A stretch of 64,000 nucleotides of DNA from Paraburkholderia sp. FT54. Its GTDB lineage: Bacteria; Pseudomonadota; Gammaproteobacteria; Burkholderiales; Burkholderiaceae. The notes under the pieces were generated by a model that saw only the letters and a program-made list of their open reading frames with translations, was not told where the DNA came from and made no database searches. The position numbers and the translations under genes are program-made. Shown here one piece after another: positions 52,043 to 59,244 of this stretch (position 1 is the first letter of the stretch; each line of letters starts with the position of its first letter). The stretch lies in NCBI RefSeq assembly GCF_031585635.1, contig NZ_CP134195.1, positions 3,100,001 through 3,164,000 on the forward strand, read 5' to 3'.

Positions 52043-52622
52043 ATACACCCTCAGAAAATATTCTGGCCTCCGACCTACGGCGCGGGCGCAGCCTCGTACC
52101 ACAACGGAAGTCCTTTATGGAATCAGGTACATTTTCATAGTCGCCTTGGTTCACTATCCTCGCCAGTTCGTCAGCGGCTTGACCCGGCCCGGAATTAAAG
52201 ATAACGCTCACTAGCGCATCGTATTCACGTTGATACAATGGTACGTGTATCTTTGCATTCAACGCGCCCTCCATTCTCCGCAAATCTTTCTTCAGAAATT
52301 CCCGTGCGCGCTCATCGGTTATTGTCTGGCCGACCTGCAGGTGATCCCCCGGCAGAACAAGGTGGCCGCATCCCACCGTGGGATTGCCAGCACTATCGGC
52401 GTAAACCAACACAATAAAACCTTCGGATACCGGCACGTCTATATGTGAATGATCTTGAAAAAAAATCCGCGTCATACCATTCATTCTGCCACTTTCCCAC
52501 TCGGCAATGAAACTTAATATTTGATTTGACGCTGCCCAAGGCTTGCAGAGTCTATCCGTTTGTACCTGTACGCAGGAATTCGGATTCGTGTTTGTTGTTG
52601 CAGTTGCAAGTGGTTGCGCCAT
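52026..52622 (-). CDS. GH24 phage-type muramidase, putative type VI secretion effector
   Basis: This 198-residue protein has a T4-lysozyme-like catalytic domain. Glu67-Gly-x7-Asp76-x5-Thr82 ('SEGFIVLVYADSAGNPTVGCGH' region) reproduces the exact E-8-D-5-T spacing of T4 lysozyme (Glu11, Asp20, Thr26). 'DERAREFLKKDLRRMEGALN', 'ALVSVIFNSGPG' and the end 'RRRSEARIFSEGVYDATH' also fit. The first 60 residues are an extra domain without a signal peptide or SAR helix, so it does not look like a self-exported endolysin. It sits between a PAAR gene and a lysozyme-inhibitor-like gene. It should cut the glycan strands of peptidoglycan in target cells. Confidence 0.82.
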   Translation of the reverse strand: MAQPLATATTNTNPNSCVQVQTDRLCKPWAASNQILSFIAEWESGRMNGMTRIFFQDHSHIDVPVSEGFIVLVYADSAGNPTVGCGHLVLPGDHLQVGQTITDERAREFLKKDLRRMEGALNAKIHVPLYQREYDALVSVIFNSGPGQAADELARIVNQGDYENVPDSIKDFRCGTRLRPRRRSEARIFSEGVYDATH

Positions 52623-52731
52623 TAAGCCTCCTGCATATGTCCAAGATAAATATGGATCGAGCGCGCATTGTTAGTCGGATAGCTCTCAATTGTTGTATCG
52701 CCGTCCCTGAGAGCAAGTCTCTTAGACATCC

Positions 52732-53274
52732 TCAACCCTTGTGTCCGAGATAGAGCAAGATGTTTTGTACCCCGTCTGTTTTGTATCGCATCGTGCGTCC
52801 CGTGCTGTCCGTTACACCGTGCGCTACCGAGCCGGACGGAAAGCGAATGGTGTAATAGCTGTCTGCAAGCGCACGCCCGCGCGCGTCGCGCAGCGTGAAC
52901 TGTTCATCATGCCGTGAAGCGTGGTTCGACCCTGCGGCGAGTAACGCGGCGGCATTTGCATTGGCGGCGTGGTGTTCGGCTTCGTCATCGCACCATGATT
53001 CACCCGCGAGCTTCGCGACTATCCGTGGTGGCGTTGCACAGTTGCACAGAACGATGTCGCCGTCGGCGGCTGTCTCGCCCATGAAGTTGATGCGGCGTGG
53101 CCCTCCGGTCTTAGCAATAATGCCGATGCTTTTACACAACTCGCAGTACGCGGCACCTCCTATAAGTGCAACTTGATGGCCTCCGTCGCCCCATGTACAT
53201 ATCGAGCCTTCGTAATACAGGATTTGCCCGCCCGTACTAAGTTGATCGCCAACCACCGCGATTCGGCGCATCAT
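52732..53274 (-). CDS. PAAR-domain protein with C-terminal extension
   Basis: This 180-residue protein's N-terminal about 90 residues show the PAAR type 'RRIAVVGDQLSTGGQIL' ... 'GDIVLCNCATPPRIVAKLAG', which caps the VgrG spike of type VI secretion systems. A hinge ('HAANANAAALLAAGSNHASR') joins a C-terminal beta domain ('QFTLRDARGRALADSYYTIR', 'SGSVAHGVTDSTGRTMRY') of the kind that links cargo to PAAR or VgrG in Burkholderia. Two ATGs, 53274 and 53271, follow AGGAAGAG. The muramidase gene is 109 bases downstream. No vgrG or structural T6SS gene is in the window. Confidence 0.85.
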   Translation of the reverse strand: MMRRIAVVGDQLSTGGQILYYEGSICTWGDGGHQVALIGGAAYCELCKSIGIIAKTGGPRRINFMGETAADGDIVLCNCATPPRIVAKLAGESWCDDEAEHHAANANAAALLAAGSNHASRHDEQFTLRDARGRALADSYYTIRFPSGSVAHGVTDSTGRTMRYKTDGVQNILLYLGHKG

Positions 53275-53780
53275 GTCGCGCTCTTCCTGTGGCCGAGATA
53301 GATTGCGAATGGGTACAACCTGCCGTTACATTCCTGCTGATCCGACATTTGAAAGTCCTTACTTTTATACGAACGCAGCCGGCTGCGACGCAACCGGCAC
53401 TCGGCGACAATTACGGCTTAAGATCGCCAACCATATTTAGTCGACACTCGAAGAAACCAGTATCGGATTGCTCCGAAAAATGAATGGCCTATGCCATGCG
53501 CATAAACTCTCTACTTCAAGTTAATTCCGGGCGTTACATACCAGTCGCCGGATGATTAATCCGCGAGACTTTCATCTTTTGCGTTGCCACGCTCCCGCAG
53601 ATCGGCTAGGTCAGCTGTTTACGAAAATCCGACGGGTGTAAGCAGCGGACCGACCAATCACCTGCCGCCCCACTCACCCTTATCCTTTCGTCCAATCGCA
53701 ACATTTAGCCTCCAAGACCAAATCCGAGATAGCCCCGCTCCTTTATAATTAACAAGTCGTCGGGAAACACCCAGCGACCA
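53275..53780. other. Low-GC intergenic region between PAAR gene and C4-like RNA
   Basis: No supported gene. It must contain the divergent promoters for the PAAR operon (minus) and the RNA/small-protein unit (plus). An open minus frame reaching 53705 only mirrors the RNA region. Confidence 0.4.
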
Positions 53781-53922
53781 GGTTTGACAGCCTGTGGCAT
53801 AAACCGCACACCCGCCCAGGCGGGTCGTGCGTCTACCTCTGCACGTCTATATTTCAATGGGCGGGCCTTGGTAGGGGAGCCGCAAGGCTCGCCGGTTTGT
53901 TTATGCCCCGGTCTGTCAACCC
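53781..53922 (+). ncRNA. Candidate structured RNA related to C4 antisense / P4 immunity RNA
   Basis: Long-range arms GGTTTGACAG...GGCATAAA (53781-53803) and TTTATGCCCCGGTCTGTCAA (from 53900) can close a domain. Inside is a strong hairpin GCACACCCGCC-CA-GGCGGGTCGTGC and another, GGGGAGCC-GCAA-GGCTCGCC. 'GGGCGGGCCTTGG' can alternatively pair with the earlier 'CCCGCCC'. This layout and the 'GCCTTGGTAGGGGAGCCGCA' core resemble, from memory, C4 RNAs that control phage P1/P4 antirepressor or Ash/Icd regions. Promoter and exact ends are not determined. Confidence 0.5.
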
Positions 53923-53997
53923 TACTTCGTGCCCGCTCACCCTCCCCCAAAAGATGCGTGTCCGGGCGATCCAAAGAAGCAACAGGGAGATCGCACC

Positions 53998-54465
53998 ATG
54001 ACCAGGTCCGTCAAAAATCAACCAGCTTCGCGTCCGCCTGTCGACGCACTCCAGTACGAAAAACTTGCCCTTTCCGCATTCGACTTATGCGACCGGCAGG
54101 TGGGTCATCTGGAAACCTTGATCACACTTGCGTCCTCAATAGTTAGAAATCCTGCGATTACCCACGACGAAAGAAAGCGTCACCGGACGCTGCTCGAATT
54201 GCTGGTGGACACGGCCGAGCAGTATCACCAAGAACTCCAATCCGACCGCGAGTTATTCCAGGTGATTGCACTCGACGCGAAGGGAGTCCCGCGCAGCCGA
54301 ATCACAGCGCAGCACGCGACGAACTTGCTGGCTGAAGCATCGCAAAGAGCAAAAGCGCCCATCGAAGAAGCGAACGCTTCGCGCCGCAAAAAACCGTCCA
54401 CGAAAAGCGCGATGATCAAGTTGTCCTCTACCACCGTGCAACAACCATCCACCGCAACGCATTGA
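53998..54465 (+). CDS. Small helical hypothetical protein downstream of the C4-like RNA
   Basis: A 155-residue protein starts at ATG 53998 ('MTRSVKNQPASRPPVDALQY') behind AGGGAGA. The centre is all-helical ('LALSAFDLCDRQVGHLETL', 'HRTLLELLVDTAEQYHQEL'), and the tail is Lys/Ser/Thr-rich and probably disordered. No DNA-binding or membrane motif is certain. Its position about 75 bases after a C4-like RNA parallels prophage genes controlled by such RNAs. Codon use is less GC-biased than that of its heme-gene neighbours. Confidence 0.65.
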   Translation: MTRSVKNQPASRPPVDALQYEKLALSAFDLCDRQVGHLETLITLASSIVRNPAITHDERKRHRTLLELLVDTAEQYHQELQSDRELFQVIALDAKGVPRSRITAQHATNLLAEASQRAKAPIEEANASRRKKPSTKSAMIKLSSTTVQQPSTATH

Positions 54466-54512
54466 GCGATCGAATCAAGCACCACAGAACAGGCGCAGCG
54501 TGAAGGATGAAT

Positions 54513-54543
54513 AAAAAATGGCCGCAGCATCCGCTGCGGCCAT
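54513..54543 (-). terminator. Intrinsic terminator of the heme operon
   Basis: ATGGCCGCAG (54518-54527) pairs with CTGCGGCCAT (54534-54543). Read on the minus strand it is followed by TTTTTT, about 70 bases after the hemY stop. Confidence 0.85.
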
Positions 54544-54612
54544 CAACTCATCAACCAGCAATTTCAAGGCCTCAAAGCAACGCACCAAGAACAGACGCGC
54601 CGCTCAGAAACC

Positions 54613-55803
54613 TCAAACGATATTCATTGCCAACGCACTTTCACGATAGTGCTGACTCGCCTTGTCCGCGTCACCGAGTTGCTCATGCAAACGCGCTAAC
54701 GCACGATGCGAGCGAATCCTCAGCGTCTCGTTATCCGCGAGTTTCAGCGCACGCTCAAGGAACGATTGCGCCTTGCCCCACAACTGCTGATGCAGACACA
54801 AGCGGCCCAGCGCAAACATCAAGTCCGCATCTTCCGGACGATCCTTCTGCCACGCTTCCGCCTTCTGGATCAGCGGCAACGCGTCGCCACCAGTCGTATC
54901 CGGGTAACGGCGCAACAACCGCGCGTCCCAGTTTTGCGCCAGCGCTTCCTCGACGATCTTGCGCGCTTCCTGCGGACGGTTCAGCGTCACCAGCAACTCA
55001 GCCGCGAGATCCGCGAGACGCGGCGAATGACGCTCCGTCGGCGACAGCGAATTCCACAACTCCAGCAGCGCATCGGCATTGTGCCGCCGGTCACGCAGCA
55101 GGTTTTCCGCCGCGAGCTGACGCAAACGCACCGCCACCGCCGGATGAATCGCTTCACGCTTTTCGAGCGTCTTGACGAGCTTGAGCACTTCGCCCCAGTT
55201 CTTCAACTGCTGCTGCGCGCGCAACATGATCTGCTGCGCGTGAATCCGCCGCGCGCCCTGCGACTGCATTTCGGTCAACGCGGTCAGCGCGCCGTCCGCG
55301 TCACGGCCGTCGGCGCGCATGTCGGCGGTGGCCATCAGGCGCGCGTCCTGCCAGTCGGCCTCGTTGATCTGCGAAAGCCATTCGTCGCGCCGCGCATATT
55401 CATGCATACGATGCGCCGCGGTGGCCGCGATCAAACCGGCCGCGCCCTTGTTATCGCCATTCGCGAGCGCGTCTTTGGCGGCTTTCTCGGCACGCGAAAA
55501 ACGCCCGGCGTACAGATTGCCGATCGCGTCGCGCAGCGCGGCATGCGCTTTCGCGACCCGCGAGCGCGCGCGATAAGCGGCCACGCGTTGCGGCATGCGC
55601 CAGATGTTGCGGAAGATGCGCAAGAGCGCGTACATCAGGATGAACAGCACCACCAGCCCGACCACGAACAGATTCAACGACATGTCGACGCGGTACGGCG
55701 GATAGATCAGCAGCACCTGTCCCATGTCGAAGCGTCCCACCACCGCCAGCACCACCGCGATGGCGAACAGCAACGCAAGCCATAGAAGTCCCCGGATCGC
55801 CAT
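54613..55803 (-). CDS. hemY: HemY-type heme-biosynthesis-associated TPR membrane protein
   Basis: This 396-residue protein has two N-terminal membrane helices ('GLLWLALLFAIAVVLAVVG' at about 4-22, 'LNLFVVGLVVLFILMYALL' at about 43-61) and a cytoplasmic helical-repeat region ('RSRVAKAHAALRDAIGNLYAG', 'DLMFALGRLCLHQQLWGKA'), the HemY_N plus TPR layout. It is not protoporphyrinogen oxidase despite the shared name; its role in heme synthesis is indirect. It is last gene of hemC-hemDX-hemY, 2 bases after hemDX. Confidence 0.93.
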   Translation of the reverse strand: MAIRGLLWLALLFAIAVVLAVVGRFDMGQVLLIYPPYRVDMSLNLFVVGLVVLFILMYALLRIFRNIWRMPQRVAAYRARSRVAKAHAALRDAIGNLYAGRFSRAEKAAKDALANGDNKGAAGLIAATAAHRMHEYARRDEWLSQINEADWQDARLMATADMRADGRDADGALTALTEMQSQGARRIHAQQIMLRAQQQLKNWGEVLKLVKTLEKREAIHPAVAVRLRQLAAENLLRDRRHNADALLELWNSLSPTERHSPRLADLAAELLVTLNRPQEARKIVEEALAQNWDARLLRRYPDTTGGDALPLIQKAEAWQKDRPEDADLMFALGRLCLHQQLWGKAQSFLERALKLADNETLRIRSHRALARLHEQLGDADKASQHYRESALAMNIV

Positions 55804-55805
55804 GA

Positions 55806-57824
55806 TTAACCTCGGCTCCGGTATTGATTGACGGCTTGCAGGCTCGTGTTCAGATTCGGCAGTTCAACCGCGGCCGAGCCCGCTTGCACCTGTTTGACGA
55901 GATCCGCGACGGTCTGCGTTTTCTTCGACGTGTTGTCGAAGTAACGCGTCAGCGCGTTATCCGCTGCCTGCAGGTCGGACTTCAGCGTGGTCTCGTTGCG
56001 CGAAAGCAAGGCGAGACGCGCCGACAGCAAACGCAGCTTGAGATTCTCGCGCACGAAATAGCCTTCGTCGGGCGTGACCAGCATCGCGTCGGCGTTGTCG
56101 ATACGGCGCACCTGCACGAGGCTCGTCAGTTGCTGACCGATGCCGGTGCTCACTTCACGCCACCACACTTTCCAGCGCGGCTCGCCGGTGGCCGCGGCCA
56201 CCTTGGCCGTATCGGCCCACGTCGCGGCTTGCGGCGTGGCATGGGCGATCGGCGCTTCGCCCGAGAGCGGCAGGCTGTCGACCTGGTCGATTGCGTTGTC
56301 GAGCTTGATGGCCATGCCCGTGAGATCGGTGGAAGGCGCCGCCTTCAGCTTGTCGATGTCCTGCGCGATGGCCTTGCGCACGGTGACCGCTTGCGGGCTG
56401 TCCGAGGCGGCGAGACGCGTGTCGGCGCTTTGCAGCGCGAACAGCGCGAGCTGCGTGTTGCCGGTGAGCTGCAACTGCTGGCTGGCGGCGGAGAGCATCT
56501 GACCGACTTCGGCGAGCGTCCAGTCGTCGCGATTGCGCGCGAGATCCGCGTACTGCTGTTGCAGCGCCTGCTGTCCGGCTTGTGCATCGGCGAGCTTGCC
56601 TTCGAGTTGCGCGACCTGCGAGTCCGACTGATGCACCGTAGCGAGCGCCTGATCCGTCTTGATGCGCAGCTCGTTGGTCTGCGTGTCGTTGGCGTGCTGG
56701 CGCTGCACCAGTTGCTGCTCCATGCGCTCCACCTTGCGATTGAGCGCATAGCCGCCCACGCCCGCGGCACAAGCAATGATCACGACGACAAACCACAGCA
56801 GCGGTCCGCTCGCGCTATGGCGCTTTTGCGCTTCGTAGGGCGTGAAGGGTTGATTCGGCGGCAACGCAGTGGTCGCGGCCGGCTGGGGTGAAGCGTTCGT
56901 GGATGCGGTCGTTTCAGTCATGCGTGATTTAGCCGGTGAATGAGCCGGGTTAGACGGTACCGGTTGAACTACGGTCGGGACGGCGGCAATCAGCGCGTGG
57001 GCAATGCGCTCGTCGCCCGCGCCGGACACCGTAATGCTATCAAAACCCAATGCCCGCGCGGTCTGCGCGATACGGGGATGCGGCGTGACTAGCGCGGCGC
57101 GTTTGAGTTGCGCGATCTCATCGGCGGTGAGGTGGTCTTGCGCGAGTTCGTGCAGATTGCGCACGCCTTCGGAACTGGTGAGCAGCCACGCGTGCGGCGC
57201 ACCTGCGAGCAGCGCATGCACGCGTGCCCAGCCGCCGATCGACGGTTCCGGCACGAGGCGCCGGTACGCCGCGACCGTCTCGACTTCGGCGCCGGCTTCA
57301 CGCAGACGCTCGGCGAGCCACTCGCGGCCGCCGTCGCCGCGCACGATCAGCACGCGTTTGCCTTCGAGACCGGTTGCGCCGAGCGCGGTTTCGATCGCCG
57401 CGAAGAGGCCTTCGGAATCGAAGCGAGCGGTTTCTTCATCCGCGCCGGACGGCGGACTGATCACGTTGTACGCCGTCGCAGTGACGCCGTGGCGCGCCAG
57501 CGCCTGCACGCTGCCCGGTCCCACCACGCCGATCGGCAACGCATGCGGCCAGATCGCATCGCTCCTCGCGAAGGCGTGATCGACGGCATTCGGCGACACG
57601 AACACGACGAGCGCGTAGCGCTCCAGCGAGGCCAATGCCACGCGCAACGGCGCGTCGTCGGTGACGGGCGCGATGTCGATCAGCGGGAAGTCGAGCGTGG
57701 CGATGCCGGCCGCGGCGAGTCGTGCCATCAGTTCGTTCGACTGACCGGCCGGTCGCGTAATCACGACCGTGAACGCCGCCTTGCCGACGGGTGGGGATGT
57801 GTTGCCGGGGATATCGACCGCCAT
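55806..57824 (-). CDS. hemDX: Fused uroporphyrinogen-III synthase / HemX protein
   Basis: A 672-residue fusion. Residues 1-270 are HemD, which closes and inverts ring D of hydroxymethylbilane ('VVITRPAGQSNELMARLAAAG', 'VFVSPNAVDHAF', 'VLTSSEGVRN'-like 'WLLTSSEGVRNL'). A Pro/Ala/Thr linker follows. From about 335 comes HemX: one membrane helix ('PLLWFVVVIIACAAGVGGYAL'), a long coiled coil and a periplasmic domain. ATG 57824 overlaps the hemC stop (TGATG), so translation is coupled. The fusion is known in Burkholderia. Confidence 0.93.
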   Translation of the reverse strand: MAVDIPGNTSPPVGKAAFTVVITRPAGQSNELMARLAAAGIATLDFPLIDIAPVTDDAPLRVALASLERYALVVFVSPNAVDHAFARSDAIWPHALPIGVVGPGSVQALARHGVTATAYNVISPPSGADEETARFDSEGLFAAIETALGATGLEGKRVLIVRGDGGREWLAERLREAGAEVETVAAYRRLVPEPSIGGWARVHALLAGAPHAWLLTSSEGVRNLHELAQDHLTADEIAQLKRAALVTPHPRIAQTARALGFDSITVSGAGDERIAHALIAAVPTVVQPVPSNPAHSPAKSRMTETTASTNASPQPAATTALPPNQPFTPYEAQKRHSASGPLLWFVVVIIACAAGVGGYALNRKVERMEQQLVQRQHANDTQTNELRIKTDQALATVHQSDSQVAQLEGKLADAQAGQQALQQQYADLARNRDDWTLAEVGQMLSAASQQLQLTGNTQLALFALQSADTRLAASDSPQAVTVRKAIAQDIDKLKAAPSTDLTGMAIKLDNAIDQVDSLPLSGEAPIAHATPQAATWADTAKVAAATGEPRWKVWWREVSTGIGQQLTSLVQVRRIDNADAMLVTPDEGYFVRENLKLRLLSARLALLSRNETTLKSDLQAADNALTRYFDNTSKKTQTVADLVKQVQAGSAAVELPNLNTSLQAVNQYRSRG

Positions 57825-58852
57825 CACTCGCCGGTCGCCGCGCTGTCAGCCGCGCCGTCTTCCGCCGTGCCCTGCTTCGCAGCGGCGGGACCACCGGCGG
57901 TGCTGAGCGCGCGAACGATCTCCATCGCGCCCTGCTGCGCGAGCGCACTCGCCACTTCCTCGCCGAGCGCGATGGCACTTTCGACGCTGGGCGCGGGCGC
58001 CGACGCCTGCGCGCTCAGCACGCGCTGCCCATCGGGCGTAGCGACGATGCCGCGCAGATGCAGCGCACCGTCATGCCACGTGGCATATGCGGCGAGCGGC
58101 ACTTCGCAACTGCCGCCGAGCGCGCGCGACACCATGCGCTCCGCTTCGACGGCGGCGGCCGTGTGGTCGTGATGCAACGGCGCAAGCCATGCCGCGAGGT
58201 CCGCGCGGTCGGCGCGAATCTCGATGCCGAGCGCGCCCTGGCCCGCCGCGGGCAGACTGTCTTCGGGATCGAGCAGCGCGCGGATGCGCTCGCCGAGACC
58301 CAGACGTTTCAGCCCGGCTGCGGCCAGAATGATCGCCGCGTAATCGCCGCGATCGAGTTTCGACAGACGCGTGTCGAGATTGCCGCGCAACGGCCGCACT
58401 TCGAGATGCGGATAACGCATGCGCAGCATGGCCTCGCGGCGCAGGCTGGAGGTGCCCACGACGGCGCCGGCCGGCAACGCGGCGAGCGAGTCGTATTGGT
58501 TGGAGACCAGCGCGTCGCGCGGATCTTCGCGCTCCATGATGGTGGACAGCGCAAAGCCTTCGGGCAATTCCATCGGCACGTCTTTGAGCGAGTGCACGGC
58601 GAGGTCGGCGCGGCCGTCGGCGAGCGCGGCTTCCAGTTCCTTCACGAAGAGGCCCTTACCACCCACCTTAGACAGAGTGCGATCGAGAATTTGATCGCCG
58701 CGTGTCGTCATTCCGAGGATCCTGACGTCACAAGATGGATATAATTTGTGCAGCGCACATCGCACATGCTCCGCTTGCCACATAGCCAGGCGGCTTTCTC
58801 GCGACGCAATCACAAGCGTGTGGGGTGGCGTGGAAAACGTCTCGGTGTTCAT
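57824..58852 (-). CDS. hemC: Porphobilinogen deaminase (hydroxymethylbilane synthase)
   Basis: This 342-residue enzyme joins four porphobilinogens into hydroxymethylbilane. It starts at ATG 58852 ('[20 protein letters not shown]'); the frame upstream is not family-like. The substrate-binding residues lie in '[15 protein letters not shown]' and '[11 protein letters not shown]', and the dipyrromethane cofactor Cys in '[14 protein letters not shown]' (about 260). First gene of the heme operon, divergent from ppc. The C-terminus has an extra Ala/Gly-rich tail of about 20 residues. Confidence 0.96.
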   Translation of the reverse strand: MNTETFSTPPHTLVIASRESRLAMWQAEHVRCALHKLYPSCDVRILGMTTRGDQILDRTLSKVGGKGLFVKELEAALADGRADLAVHSLKDVPMELPEGFALSTIMEREDPRDALVSNQYDSLAALPAGAVVGTSSLRREAMLRMRYPHLEVRPLRGNLDTRLSKLDRGDYAAIILAAAGLKRLGLGERIRALLDPEDSLPAAGQGALGIEIRADRADLAAWLAPLHHDHTAAAVEAERMVSRALGGSCEVPLAAYATWHDGALHLRGIVATPDGQRVLSAQASAPAPSVESAIALGEEVASALAQQGAMEIVRALSTAGGPAAAKQGTAEDGAADSAATGE

Positions 58853-59244
58853 TAGCTTGCTGATCGAATGACGGGATGTAATAACAAACAATGTTAGCAC
58901 GCGCCCCGGTGTCTCAAGACGCAGCGGAGCGCCGTGCTGATGCGGTATCGATGGAGGAGACGGGCTTGGCGCGGCGCGCGCCTGCCCCATCCCAGCCTGT
59001 TCACGCACGGTCGTTCGCGCACCGGGCGGCAGCATGCGGGATGATGCGATGCGGCGCAACCTACCGTAGGTGCCTCAATTGAGTGTCGTGCAAACGCGCG
59101 ACACCGTTCAGGCGCGCAGTCTCCTCTCAGGCGTATCGCCATCGGCGCATACCGTGTCGCGCAGTTCACTTTGCAGTTCCTAGTGCAGTCCCGCAGTAGC
59201 AGTTCATCACTCAACAGACCCTGGCTTCCCTGAGGAAACCCATC
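58853..59244. other. Divergent promoter region hemC / ppc
   Basis: 392 bases with no supported gene. It carries promoters for the heme operon (minus) and ppc (plus); no specific operator was recognised. Confidence 0.45.

Noticed and set aside
53705..53974. 89-codon minus-strand frame ('GEPCGSPTKARPLKYRRAEV')
   Set aside because: It is read through the palindromic C4-like RNA region, lacks a ribosome site, and is better explained by the RNA structure.
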